From positions 248,001-312,000 of the forward strand of contig SKCR01036751.1 in the NCBI GenBank assembly GCA_019454045.1: a stretch of 64,000 nt of DNA, given 5' to 3'. Below the pieces are notes generated by a model that worked only from the letters and a program-made list of their open reading frames with translations, did not search any database and was not told the DNA's origin. Of the stretch, positions 1-12,248 are shown piece after piece. The translations under genes and the position numbers were made by a program. Positions within the stretch are counted from its first letter, which is position 1; each line of letters starts with the position of its first letter. Origin of the DNA: Zanthoxylum bungeanum. Its lineage: Eukaryota; Streptophyta; Magnoliopsida; Sapindales; Rutaceae.

Positions 1-1342
1 CCGCCTATGGCCAAAGTCGGCCATGGTCATCTTATTATAAATTTTTAAAAAATATTTAAATTAAATAAATAAATATCTCAAACTGTAAAAACCAATTAAA
101 CACATACCCAATTTTTTGGTAATTAATTTTGTTTTTTTGGGCTGATTTATATGCAGGATTACGTGGAGATGATAATGAAAAAGGGTGAGAGTGATGCAGG
201 GGTTAGGTGCTTCGGGCCCACCCAGATCGTGGGTGTCAATTTTAGATGTCCTTTAGTAATTCTGCACGTGAGTTGCGGGGTCAACTCACGTGGCCCACCC
301 CTTACATCTTTTACGACAAACATGAAAACGACTCCACTTCACTTCTCACGTTACATTAGGGTTCATCTCCCACTCTCTGTAATTCCGCATTTCACCATCA
401 CGGTAATTCGAAAACCACAGGCAATTCTATGGGATTATATGTAATTACAATAGAGTGTAGGGACTAATGTGTATTTTCGCCAAGCTTTAGGGCTACATGT
501 GGTTCCCACTCTTAAGTAAATTGCTCTGTCCTTAATTATGACCTAAATTGTTGAAATTATTGAAGGCTCAATATATTAAATAAAACCGTGGACCACTTAA
601 AAAGGGAGAGAAAGAAATGTCATAAAAGTGGAGAGAAGTGGAGTCAATAGATAATAGAGCCAATTATGGTGGCTAAACATGTAATTTTATTTAAGATAAG
701 ACAGCAATTAGACGTACTAACGACTCTCAATAAGAGCATTACATGTGAGTTTTCATTTGTCCATTAAAATCCCATATCTTGTTCACGTGATGTCCCTCTC
801 CCAGTTCTATCTAAAGCAGGAGCCGCTAGCCAATATATATAATAAAATAATAAAAATATAATAATTAAATACATATTAAATGGGGTCTTAATTCAACCTA
901 GAGCTTTTCCAACAATCGTCTAATTTATTTGTCCATAGAACCAGCTATGTTCAAAAGACTTTGCTGGCTCGTTATTTTGTCACACTTTGACCATGGACGG
1001 TGGATATGTGTTCATTCTTTTTTAAAATTCCTAATCTATCCGTTTTAATTTTTAGGTTAAAAAAATAACCTAGTATAGCATCAGGACCCAAAGATCTTAT
1101 GTTCGAACCTTCATATTATTGTATTTATTTATTTTTGTAGAGAGAAACACTTCCACTTCTCTTATACGTTTTTTTTTTTTTTTTGGTTTTAGGTCTTTGA
1201 TAAATTTTTAATAACCAATTTATTTTTTTTGTGTTAAAATAATAACCAAAAAACACATTATTGAAAGATAAGTGTGATATTTTCACATTATTGAATCCTT
1301 TATAAACTAAAACTAGCTGATTTTATTTATTAAATTATGTAA
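1..1342. other. Intergenic DNA, no gene supported
   Basis: AT-rich sequence left of the first retrotransposon. An open frame of 97 codons at 151-444 has no recognisable domain and no gene context. The stretch around 260-295 contains ACGTG-type motifs, which are common in plant promoters, but no transcription unit can be tied to them. I see no RNA gene or transposon ends here. Confidence 0.5.
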
Positions 1343-1347
1343 CATAT
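1343..1347. repeat. Target-site duplication CATAT, left copy
   Basis: Five bases directly before the TG of the first LTR. They are identical to 12864-12868 directly after the CA of the third LTR. Confidence 0.85.
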
Positions 1348-1962
1348 TGTACGGGCTAAATTTGGTCCAAGGTTAATTTCGACCTTTCGCCTCAGGCCCA
1401 CTGCTAAATGCACCCCTGAAACCCCTTAACCGAACCCAAAGACATTATGCAGGCCCAGGCTCGGAGAAACATCATACCCAAAGACCGATACCTGAACCCA
1501 TTTAAATACCAACCCATGAAACGTCCAGACCCATAACTACCCTTCATGACTGCCCATAACTGCCTCTTCACGACTCGACTGTTACAATCACCCAAAACGT
1601 ATAAACAATTAAGGCATTCATGAGTCCCACCTCGAATCGCCTATAAGAGGAACCAAAGTCCAGAAGAGAAGGGGCATGTAAGCTCTTCTACCCATAGCTC
1701 AAGCAATATTCTCTCTATAGACCTCCTACCTACAGCCCACACGGTAGCTCGCAGGAATCAAGGTAATCTCTAAGCTTGCTCCTCCTTCAACGGTATTAAT
1801 AGATCACTTTCATCACTGACTTGAGCGTCGGAGTGCCCCCGGCACCCACCACACCGGTGGGTAGTCTACTCCCGCTCACTCTACCTTTGTTTTGCAGGAT
1901 CGCTAGTGCCCTCAACCTATAAATTCTCGATTGTGGACCTCGGGCGAAAACCAGCATCCACA
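1348..1962 (+). repeat. LTR 1 of the composite gypsy element
   Basis: Begins TGTACGGGC and ends CATCCACA (TG...CA). A TATAA-like promoter motif lies near 1642 and a CACCGGTG palindrome near 1851. The primer-binding site follows within 4 bases. Confidence 0.88.
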
Positions 1963-1965
1963 ATT

Positions 1966-1984
1966 TGGCGCCCACCGTGGGGCC
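1966..1984 (+). other. Primer-binding site, unit 1
   Basis: TGGCGCCCACCGTGGGG follows the LTR by three bases. This is the tRNA-primed minus-strand start found in many plant gypsy elements. I cannot assign the tRNA with certainty. Confidence 0.75.
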
Positions 1985-2043
1985 TTAGCGATTCATAGCA
2001 GACGAAGATCTCTCAGTCTACGATCCCTTCAACACAGCTGCAC

Positions 2044-3074
2044 ATGGCTTCTAGCAGCGATCAGACATTAGATCCTATGGCCTCTCAATTGGCCATTCTA
2101 CAAGAACGATTACGAGTCTTAGAGGAGGAAAATTCAGCCATGCGAATCTCCAATATAACCCTCCAGAAGCAACTGGAGCAAATCTCTTCAACCTCCCGAC
2201 AACCTGATACTACAGACCTTCCCGGCAATCCCACAATCCCCACCAATCTCTTGGGGGCATTCAACAATGTGACAAGTGACAATCTGCCATCAGACAACCA
2301 TCCACCAAATCAAGAAAGAAGTCAACATATTTCCTCAACCGACCAAGCACGGCAAGTTGCCTCCACCATGCGCAAGGAAATGCAGGAGTTCAAAGATGCA
2401 ATTCTCTCCAGCCTACCAGTGAGAAAAAGCCGAGCCGGCATGATCTCAGATACCTCATTTTTGGACACCATCACTTCCACCGAACTACCAAGGAAGTTCA
2501 GTCCTTCAGATATGAAGCTGTATGATGGATCCACAGACCCGAACGATCATGTGATCCATTACAAATACAAGATGATGTCGACTGATCTGGCTCATCATCA
2601 ATGGGTAGCTGGAATGTGTAGAGGATTCAGAGAAACATTGGCGGGCCCAGCCCTCACTTGGTTCCTCAATCTATCTTACAGGACTATTGGGTCATATCAG
2701 GAACTAGCTGATAAATTTGTGGAGCATTTTGCAAGTTCTTGCAAGCTTGAGAAGACCACCAATGACCTTAATGCAATCCAACAACGGAGAGGGAGTCCTT
2801 GCGAAGCTACGTGGCTCGCTTCAATAAAGAAAGGATAACAATCTCAGATCTCTATCAGCCTACTGCAGTGGAAGCATTCAGAAATGGATTACTTTCAGAA
2901 AGTGGACTCTATAAAAAGCTCACTAAATTTCGATGCTACACTATGGATCATGCCATGGCCCAGGCTCAAATTGAGATTAGATGGGAGGAGGATAAAAGAA
3001 ACAAGAAAAGAGATAATTACATCAGCCATCACAATGAGAGAACCTCAAATCCGCCCAAGCGACCCTACAACTGA
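2044..3074 (+). pseudogene. Retrotransposon gag, unit 1, frameshifted
   Basis: Structural capsid gene of the retrotransposon. The ATG at 2044 opens a frame with an N-terminal coiled coil (about residues 14-50, leucine/glutamate heptads). A Retrotrans_gag-type core follows at about residues 150-255, with the recognisable run LYDGSTDPNDHV and, later, GPALTWF and FVEHFASS. At about 2790 one base is missing relative to unit 2 (GAGAGGGAG versus GAGATGGGAG). The frame therefore closes at 2838 and the rest continues in another frame to 3074, where the basic C-terminal tail ends. No CCHC knuckle, protease or polymerase follows. A 15-bp segment near 2419, present in unit 2, is absent here without changing frame. 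Confidence 0.82.
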
Positions 3075-3126
3075 TATGCTAGCAATGTACTTCAATAAAG
3101 TGATACTTGATGTAATTAGTCAATAA

Positions 3127-4238
3127 AAAAAAGGGCTAGATGACCACCCATTGTCGCCTTGGGGACATCATAGCTTCCCAAATAAGTATTCATTGGTTAC
3201 TTTAGAAAGAAAACTATCATGCACAAAACTCCAACTTAGGGAGAAACCATTTGCTCCAATCGACCTATATTTACCAACACCTGGCCCAATCACATGCTTC
3301 TCCCAATCGACATGAGAATACCCTCAAAATCCTCCAACATACCCAATCGGCCAAAAAGTAAACTCTAGGATTGTCATCTCCTTCATACTACGTGAAAAAA
3401 TTATCATATCTTTCAGACGATGAAGGATTGCCATCTCCTCCAAACTACATGGAAGGATTTTCATCTCCTCATTCGACCATGAAAGAACAAGGCGCATCCT
3501 TCCAATTTAACCAATTTTCCTACCATTCACCCCATACGACGAAGCAATGTGTCTTGCATTGGAATGTCCAGCAGCCCCACTCTACATGTATAAAGACTTG
3601 CCATGAGAAGGATGTCCCATACGACAATACACAAATGAATACTTGGCATGGACATCCCAGTCGACATTACCAGATGGAAGAAGGCTTAGTATCTGACAGA
3701 GGGTCCACTCGACACGACAAGGAAAAAGTCTTGGCTAGGAGCTGAGGTACCACTCCACACGACAAGGAACTCTTAGCCAGGGGCTGAAGCACCACTCGAC
3801 ACGACAAGGAACATATCTTAGTTAGGGGCTAAGGTTCCAGTCGACACGACATGGAGGAATGATCAGTTATTGGCTGAAGTTTCATTCGACACGACAGATA
3901 AGTAGGGTGAGTTGCCTAAAGTTCCAATCAACATTACATGGATACACATCATGAGGATGCTATCACACTCGACAATACAAAGATGTAGTCTCGGCTCAAG
4001 GAAGATGCTTCAAATGAAGATTCATCATAAGGTGAATGTCCCACTGGACACTACACTCAGCATGAGGTAAATGTCTCACTCGACATGACACGTATGAGGC
4101 TTACACTTATTTAAGATCCCATTCGACAAGACATGGATATCACATTCCTCAAAAGACATGAAAGGTTAGTCATCATATCCATACGACATTGATTTAATAC
4201 CGCAAATTCCAGACTACATAGGAATCTTTTATCATGCC
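3127..4238 (+). other. Non-coding internal region, unit 1
   Basis: Between gag and the minisatellites. Open frames such as 3371-3745 have no recognisable domain. The DNA is sprinkled with CTCGACACGACA-like motifs at irregular spacing, an apparently decayed precursor of the ordered arrays downstream. The equivalent in unit 2 is about 8053-9173. Confidence 0.5.
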
Positions 4239-4935
4239 TAGTAGTATGAAAAATCATTTGGACCTCCATCAGGTCCACTCGACCGACCTTCATCAGGTTA
4301 GGTAGTATGAAAAATCCTTTGGACCTCCATCAGGTCCACTCGACCGACCTTCATCAAGTTAGGTAGTATGAAAAATCCTTTGGACCTCCATCAGGTCCAC
4401 TCGACCGACCTTCATCAGGTTAGGTAGTATGAAAAACCTTCATCAGGTTAGGTAGTATGAAAAATCATTTGGACCTCCATCAAGTCCACTCGACCGACCT
4501 TCATCAGGTTAGGTAGTATGAAAAATCATTTGGACCTCCATCAGGTCCACTCGACCGACCTTCATCAGGTTAGGTAGTATGAAAAATCCTTTGGACCTCC
4601 ATCAGGTCCACTCGACCGACCTTCATCAGGTTAGGTAGTATGAAAAATCCTTTGGACCTCCATCAAGTCCACTCGACCGACCTTCATCAGGTTAGGTAGT
4701 ATGAAAAATCCTTTGAACCTCCATCAGGTCCACTCGACCGACCTTCATCAGGTTAGGTAGTATGAAAAATCCTTTGGACCTCCCTTAGGTCCAATCGACC
4801 GGCCTTCATCAGATTAAGTATTATGGAGAATCCCTTGGACCTCCATCAGGTCCAATCGACCGGCCTTCATCAGATTATGCAGTATGAAGAATCCCTTGGA
4901 CCTCAATCGGGCCCAGTCGACCGACCTTCATCCAA
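4239..4935 (+). repeat. 61-bp tandem array, unit 1
   Basis: About 11 head-to-tail copies with a 61-bp period (for example starts at 4281, 4342 and 4403), plus one internally deleted copy near 4430. Each copy contains GGACCTCCATCAGGTCC (6-bp arms, 5-nt loop) and ACCTTCATCAGGT (4-bp arms), separated by CTCGACCG. A period of 61 is not a multiple of three, so the array is not coding. Confidence 0.88.
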
Positions 4936-5036
4936 TCTAGTAGGATGATGACCCTCATGGACCTTCATCGGGTTCATTCGACTGTAGTCTCATGGTCTTT
5001 AAACGACATGGTCTCAGACTACAAGTCCTGTAGAAT

Positions 5037-5175
5037 GAGGAATTATACCCTCATTGACCTTAGTCAGGTCTTGTAGAATGAGAAATTATACCTTCATTGA
5101 CCTTTGTCAGGTCTTGTAGAATGAGGAATGAGAACCTTCATTGACCTTTGTCAGGTCTTGTAGAATGAGGAACAT
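5037..5175 (+). repeat. 43/44-bp tandem array, unit 1
   Basis: Three copies spaced 43-44 bp (CAGGTCTTGTAG at 5065, 5108 and 5152). Each contains GACCTTTGTCAGGTC or a variant, a 5-bp stem with a 5-nt loop. Confidence 0.75.
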
Positions 5176-5451
5176 TCTTCAGGTCTAGTAGAGTGAGAAG
5201 TGATGACCTTCTTGGACCATTTTCAAGTCCATTCGATAGGTCCATACGACCGTAGTCTCATTGACCCTCATCAGGAGAATGGGTGATAACCTTCATAGAC
5301 CTTCATCGGGTCTAGTAGTATGATAAAGAAATACTATTGGACCATCGTCAGGTCTGTAGAGTGAAGACTTTCATAGACCTTCATCTGGCCCAAACGACAT
5401 TGTAGAGTCCTCTGGTCATTTGACCCGTAGTATGAGGATTATCCTAACCTT

Positions 5452-5940
5452 CATCTGGTTCAGTCGACCGGGAACTTCCCCCATGGACTCATGTCGAGTC
5501 AACTGAAGACATGGACTTTCTACAGTCCATACGACAATATCGTGTGAAATAACTCATGAACCTTCATCTGGTTCAGTCGACCAGGGACATCCCCCATGGA
5601 CTCATGTCGAGTCAAATGAAGACATAGACTTCCTACAGTCCATACGAAAATGTCGTGTGAAACAACTCCTGAACCTTCATCTGGTTCAGTCGACCGGGGA
5701 CATCCCCCATTGACTCATGTCCAGTCAAATGAAGACATAGACTTCCTACAGTCCATACGAAAATGTCGTGTGAAATAACTCATGAACCATCATCTGGTTC
5801 AGTCGACCGGGAACTTCCCACATGGACTCATGTCGAGTCAACTGAAGACATGGACTTCCTACAGTCCATACGACAATGTCGTGTGAAATAACTCATGAAC
5901 CTTCATTTGGTTCAGTCGACAGGGGACATACCTCATGAAC
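5452..5940 (+). repeat. 113-bp tandem array, unit 1 (about 4 copies)
   Basis: Head-to-tail units carrying GAACCTTCATCTGGTTC, GACTCATGTCGAGTC, TGGACTTCCTACAGTCCA and ACGACAATGTCGT, each a short perfect inverted repeat. Degenerate related units continue to about 6130. Confidence 0.86.
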
Positions 5941-6257
5941 TCATGTCGAGTCAAGTTGTAGACATATATTACACATGTCGTATGACATATATCATGACCT
6001 TCATCTGGTTCAGTCGACTAGGTACTTCCTCAATGGCTCTTGTAGAGTCAAGTTCATGATCCTGACCTTCATCTAGCTCATTCGACTGGACACATCCACG
6101 ATGGATCATGTAGAGTCAAGTTCATAACTTGACATTCGTTTGGTTCAATCAATAGGCAGTATTGACGCTCAGGTACACCTTCATCCCATAGTCTCGACAC
6201 GCGCGTCAAATACTCTCCAAGCTAATGACTTCTTGACTTAGAGAGTATGAGACAAAC

Positions 6258-6874
6258 TGTACGGGCCAAATTTGGTCCAAGGTTAATTTCGACCTTTCGA
6301 CTCAGGCCCACTGCTAAATGCACCCCTGAAAACCCTAACCGAACCCAAAGACATTGTGCAGGCCCAGGCTCGGAGAAACATCATACCCAAAGACCGATGC
6401 CTGAACCCCTTTAAATACCAACCCATGAAACGTCCAAACCCATAACTACCATTCATGACTGCCCATAACTGCCTCTTCACGACTCGACTGTTACAATCAC
6501 CCAAAACGTATAAACAATTAAGGCATTCATGAGTCCCACCTCGAATCACCTATAAGAGGAACCAAAGTCCAGAAGAGAAAGGGGCATGTAAGCTCTTCTA
6601 CCCATAGCTCAAGCAATATTCTCTCTATAGACCTCCTACCTACAGCCCAGATGGTAGCTCGCATGAATCAAGGTAATCTCTAAGCTTGCTCCTCCTTCAA
6701 CGGTATTAATAGATCACTTTCATCACTGACTTGAGCGTCGGAGTGCCCCCGGCACCCACCACACCGGTGGGTAGTCTACTTCCGCTCACTCTACCTTTTT
6801 TTTTTGCAGGATCGCTAGTGCCCTCAACATACAAATTCTCGATTGTGGACCTCGGGCGAAAATCAGCATCCACA
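6258..6874 (+). repeat. LTR 2 (middle) of the composite gypsy element
   Basis: Nearly identical to LTR 1, with the same TG...CA ends. It serves as the 3' LTR of the first unit (purine-rich tract just upstream, about 6238-6257) and as the 5' LTR of the second unit (primer-binding site just downstream). It lacks its own target duplication. Confidence 0.88.
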
Positions 6875-6877
6875 ATT

Positions 6878-6896
6878 TGGCGCCCACCGTGGGGCC
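6878..6896 (+). other. Primer-binding site, unit 2
   Basis: Same sequence and spacing as at 1966, directly after the middle LTR. Confidence 0.75.
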
Positions 6897-6955
6897 TTAG
6901 CGATTCATAGTAGACGAAGATCTCCCAGTCTACGATCTCTTCAACACAGCTGCAC

Positions 6956-8000
6956 ATGGCTTCTAGCAGCGATCAGACATTAGATCTTATAGCCTCTCAA
7001 TTGGCCATTCTACAAGAACGATTACGAGTCTTAGAGGAGGAAAATTCAGCCATGCGAATCTCCAATATAACTCTCCAGAAGCAACTGGAGCAATTCTCTT
7101 CAACCTCCCGACAACCTGATACTACAGACCTTCCCGGCAATCCCACAATCCCCACCAATCTCTTGGGGGCATTCAATAAGGTAACAAGTGACAATCTGCC
7201 ATCAGACAACCATCCACCAAATCAAGAAAGAAGTCAACATATTTCCTCAATTGACCAAGCACGGCAAGTAGCCTCCACCATGCGCAAGGAAATGCAGAAG
7301 TTCAAAGATGCAATTCTCTCCAGCCTACCTGGTGTCAGACTACCAGTGAGAAAAAGCCGAGCCGGCATGATATCAGATACCCCATTTTTGGACACCATCA
7401 CTTCCACCGAACTACCAAGGAAGTTCATTCCTTCAGATATGAAGTTGTATGATGGATCCACAGACCCGAACGATCATGTGATCCATTACAAATACAAGAT
7501 GATGTCGACTGATCTGGCTCCTCATCAATGGGTAGCTGGAATGTGTAGAGGATTCAGAGAAACATTGGCGGGCCCAGCCCTCACTTTGTTCCTCAATCTA
7601 TCTTACAAGACTATTGGGTCATATCAGGAACTAGCTGATAAATTTGTGGAGCATTTTGCAAGTTCTTGCAAGGTTGAGAAGACCACCAATGACCTTAATG
7701 CAATCCAACAACGGAGATGGGAGTCCTTGCGAAGCTACGTGGCTCGCTTCAATAAAGAAAATATAACAATCTTTTATCTCTATCAGCCCTACAGTGGAAG
7801 CATTCAGAAATGGATTACTTTCAGAAAGTGGACTCTATAAAAAGCTCACTAAATTTCGATGCTACATTATGGATCATGCCATGGCCCAGGCTCAAATTGA
7901 GATTAGATGGGAGGAGGATAAAAGAAACAAGAAAAGAGATAATTACATCAGCTATCACAATGAGAGAACCTCAAATCCGCCCAAGCTACCCTACAATTGA
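6956..8000 (+). pseudogene. Retrotransposon gag, unit 2, frameshifted
   Basis: Second copy of the same gag gene, highly similar to that at 2044. This copy is intact across the site where unit 1 is shifted. It has instead lost two bases near 7785 (CCCTACAGTGG versus CCTACTGCAGTGG), which closes the frame at 7840 while the homologous tail runs on in another frame to 8000. The two copies are therefore broken at different places, so each decayed independently or was copied while partly decayed. Domain order matches unit 1: coiled coil, then Retrotrans_gag core. No pol gene follows. Confidence 0.82.
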
Positions 8001-8052
8001 TATGCTAGCAATGTACTTCAATAAAGTGATACTTGATGTAATTAGTCAATAA

Positions 8053-9173
8053 AAAAAAAGGGCTAGATGACCACCATTGTCGCCTTGGGGACATCATAGC
8101 TTCTCAAATAAGTATTCATTGGTTACTTTAGAAAGAAAACTATCATGCACAAAACTAACTCCACTTAGGGAGAAACCCATTTGCTCCAATCGACCTATAT
8201 TTACCAACACTTGGCCCAATCAACATGCTTCTCCTAATCGACATGAGAATACCCTCAAAATCCTCCAACATACCCAATCGGCCAAAAAGTAAACTCTAGG
8301 ATTGTCATCTCCTCCATACTACGTGAAAAAAATTATCATATCTTTCAGACGATGAAGGATTGCCATCTCCTTCAAACTACATGGAAAGATTTTCATCTCT
8401 TCATTCGACCATGAAAGAACAAGGCGCATCCTTCCAATTTAACCAATTTTCCTACCATTCACCCCATACGACGAAGCAATGTGTCTTGCATTGGAATGTC
8501 CAGCAGCCACACTCTACATGTATAAAGACTTGCCATGAGAAGGATGTCCCATACGACAATACACAAATGATTACTTGGCATGGACATCCCAATCGACATT
8601 ACCAGATGGAAGAAGGCTTAGTATCTGACAGAGGGTCCACTCGACACGACAAGAAAAAGTCTTGGCTAGGAGCTGAGGTACGAACTCCACACGACAAGGA
8701 GAACTCTTAGCCAGGGGCTGAAGCACCACTCGACACACAATGAACATATCTTAGTTAGGGGCTAAGGTTCAAGTCGACACGACATGGAGGAAAGATCAGT
8801 TATTGGCTGAAGTTTCATTCGACACGACAGATAAGTAGGGTGAGTTGCCTAAAGTTCCAATCAACATTACATGGATACACATCATGAGGATGCTATCACA
8901 CTCGACAATACAAAGATGTAGTCTCGGCTCAAGGAAGATGCTTCAAATGAAGATTCATCATAAGGTGAATGTCCCACTGGACACTACACTCAGCATGAGG
9001 TAAATATCTCACTCGACATGACACGTATGAGGCTTACACTTATTTAAGATCTCATTCGACAAGACATGGATATCACATTCCTCAGAAGACATGAAAGGTT
9101 AGTCATCATATCCATACGACATTGATTTAATACCGCAAACTCCAGACTACATAAGGAATCTTTTATCTTGCCT
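8053..9173 (+). other. Non-coding internal region, unit 2
   Basis: Counterpart of 3127-4238, with the same motif-rich sequence and small indels. The open frame at 8360-8710 is not conserved at its ends between the two units, so coding is unlikely. Confidence 0.5.
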
Positions 9174-9780
9174 AGTAGTATGAAAAATCATTTGGACCTC
9201 CATCAGGTCCACTCGACCGACCTTCATCAGGTTAGGTAGTATGAAAAATCTTTTGGACCTCCATCAGTTCCACTCGACCGACTTTCATCATCAGGTTAGG
9301 TATATAAAAATCATTTGGACCTCCATCAGGTCCACTCGACCGACCTTCATCAGTTAGGTAGTATGAAAAATCACTTGGACCTCCATCAAGTCCACTCGAC
9401 CGACCTTCATCAGGTTAGGTAGTATGAAAAATCATTTGGACCTCCATCAAGTCCACTCGACCGACCTTCATCAGGTTAGGTAATATTAAAAATCCTTTAG
9501 ACCTCCATCAGGTCCACTCGACTGACCTTTATCAGGTTAGGTAGTATGAAAAATCCTTTGAACCTCCATCAGGTCCACTCGACCGACCTTCATCAGGTTA
9601 GGTAGTATGAAAAATCATTTGGACCTCCCTCAGGTCCAATCGACCGGCCTTTATCAGATTAAATAGTATGGAGAATCCCTTGGACCTCCATCAGGTCCAA
9701 TCGACCGGCCTTCATCAGATTATGTAGTATGAAGAATCCCTTTGACCTCAATCGGGCCCAGTCGACCGACCTTCATCCAA
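9174..9780 (+). repeat. 61-bp tandem array, unit 2
   Basis: Homologous to 4239-4935, with about ten somewhat more diverged copies. Confidence 0.86.
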
Positions 9781-9888
9781 TCTAGTAGGATGATGACCCT
9801 CATGGACCTTCATCGGGTTCATTCGACTGTAGTCTCATGGTCTTCAAACGACATGGTCTCAGACTACAAGTCCTGTAAAATGAGGAAT

Positions 9889-10050
9889 TATACCCTCATT
9901 GACCTTAGTCAGGTCTTGTAGAATGAGAAATTATACCTTCATTGACCTTTGTCAGGTCTTGTAGAATGAGGAATGAGAACCTTCATTGACCTTTGTCAGG
10001 TCTTGTAGAATGAGGAATGAGAACCCTCATTGACATTCTTCAGGTCTAGT
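9889..10050 (+). repeat. 43/44-bp tandem array, unit 2
   Basis: Counterpart of 5037-5175, with an extra copy retained at its 3' end. Confidence 0.75.
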
Positions 10051-10309
10051 AAAGTGAGAAGTGATGACCTTCTTGGACCATTATCAAGTCCATTCGATAG
10101 GTCTATACAACCGTAGTCTCATTGACCCTCATCAGGAGAATGAGTGATAACCTTCATAGACCTTCATCGGGTCTAGTAGTATGATAAGGAAATACTCTTG
10201 GACCATCGTCAGGTCTGTAGAGTGAAGACTTTCATAGACCTTCATCTGGCCCAAACGATATTGTAGAGTCCTCTGGTCATTTGACCCGTAGTATGAGGAT
10301 TATCATAAC

Positions 10310-11960
10310 CTTCATCTGGTTCAGTTGACCGGGAACTTCCCTCATGGACTAATGTCGAGTCAACTGAAGACATGGACTTCCTACAGTCCATACGACAATG
10401 TCGTGTGAAATAACTCATGAACCTTCATCTGGTTCAGTCGACCAGGGACATCCCCCATGGACTCATGTCGAGTCAAATGAAGACATAGCCTTCCTACAGT
10501 CCATACGACAATGTCGTGTGAAACAACTCATGAACCTTCATCTGGTTCAGTCGACCGGGGACATCCCCTATGGACTCATGTCGAGTCAAATGAAGACATA
10601 GACTTCCTACAGTCTATACGACAATGTCGTGTGAAATAACTCATGAACCTTCATCTGGTTCAGTCGACCGGGAACTTCCCCCATGGACTCATGTCGAGTC
10701 AACTGAAGACATGGACTTCCTACAGTCCATACGACAATGTCGTGTGAAATAACTCATGAACCTTCATCTGGTTCAGTCGACCGGGGACATCCCCCATGGA
10801 CTCATGTCGAGTCAAATGAAGACATAGACTTCATACAGTCCATACGACAATGTCGTGTGAAACAACTCCTGAACCTTCATCTGGTTCAGTCGACCGGGGA
10901 CATCCCCCATGGACTCATGTCGAGTCAAATAAAGACATAGACTTCCTACAGTCCATACGACAATGTCGTGTGAAATAACCCATGAACCTTCATCTGGTTC
11001 AGTCGACCGAGGACATCCCCTATGGACTCATGTCGAGTCAAATGAAGACATAGACTTCATACAGTCCATACGATAATGTCGTGTGAAACAACTCCTGAAC
11101 CTTCATCTGGTTCAGTCAACCGGGGACATCCCCCATGGACTCATGTCGAGTCAAATAAAGACATAGACTTCCTACATTCCATACGACAATGTCGTGTGAA
11201 ATAACTCTTGAACCTTCATCTGGTTCAGTCAACCGGGGACATCCCCCATGGACTCATGTCGAGTCAAATGAAGACATAGACTTCCTACAGTCCATACGAC
11301 AATGTCGTGTGAAATAACTCATGAACCTTCATCTGGTTCAGTCGACCGGGAACTTCCCCCATGGACTCATGTCGAGTCAACTGAAGACATGGACTTCCTA
11401 CAGTCCATACGACAATGTCGTGTGAAATAACTCATGAACCTTCATCTGGTTCAGTCGACCGGGGACATCCCCCATGGACTCATGTCGAGTCAAATGAAGA
11501 CATAGACTTCCTACAATCCATACGACAATGTCGTGTGAAACAACTCCCGAACCTTCATCTGGTTCAGTCGACCGGGGACATCCCTCATGGACTCATGTTG
11601 AGTCAAATAAAGATATAGACTTCCTACAGTCCATACGACAATGTCGTGTGAAATAACTCATGAACCTTCATCTGGTTCAGTCAGCCGGGGACATCCCCAA
11701 TGGACTCATGTCCAGTCAAATGAAGACATAGACTTCCTACAGTCCATACGACAATGTCGTGTGAAACAACTCCTGAACCTTCATCTGGTTCAGTCGACCG
11801 GGGACATCCCCCATGGACTTATGTCGAGTCAAATTTAGACATGGACTTCCCTCAGTCCATACGACATGTCGAGTGAAAGTAACTCCTGAACCCTCTTCTG
11901 GTTCAGTCGACCGGGGACATCCCTCAGGAACTCATGTCGAGTCAAGTTGTAGACATATAT
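10310..11960 (+). repeat. 113-bp tandem array, unit 2 (about 14 copies)
   Basis: Same unit as at 5452 but greatly expanded; successive CAGTCGACC starts at 10661, 10774 and 10887 give a period of 113. The recurring 60-70-codon open frames here are translations of the repeat and not genes, because the period is not a multiple of three. This expansion accounts for most of the length difference between the two internal units. Confidence 0.88.
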
Positions 11961-12248
11961 TACACATGTCGTATGACATATATTCTGACTTTCATCTGGT
12001 TCAGTCGACTAGGTACTTCCTCAATGGCTCTTGTAGAGTCAAGTTCATGATCCTGACATTCATCTAGCTCATTCGACTGGACACATCCACGATGGATCAT
12101 GTAGAGTCAAGTTCATAACTTGACATTCGTTTGGTTCAATCAATAGGCAGTATTGACGCTCAGGTATACCTTCATCCTATAGTCTCGACACGCTCGTCAA
12201 ATACTCTTCAAGCTAAGGACTCATTGACTTAGAGAGTATGAGACAAAT

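Noticed and set aside
151..444. 97-codon open frame near the left edge
   Set aside because: No recognised domain, no supporting gene structure, and its composition resembles intergenic DNA.
4239..11960. Possible CRISPR-like arrays (regular repeats with spacers)
   Set aside because: The units are contiguous tandem repeats with no unique spacers, inside a plant retrotransposon.
10398..12067. Series of similar 65-84-codon open frames starting MSCEITHEPSSGSV
   Set aside because: They are translations of the 113-bp tandem repeat. The period is not a multiple of three, and no coding signal beyond the repeat exists.
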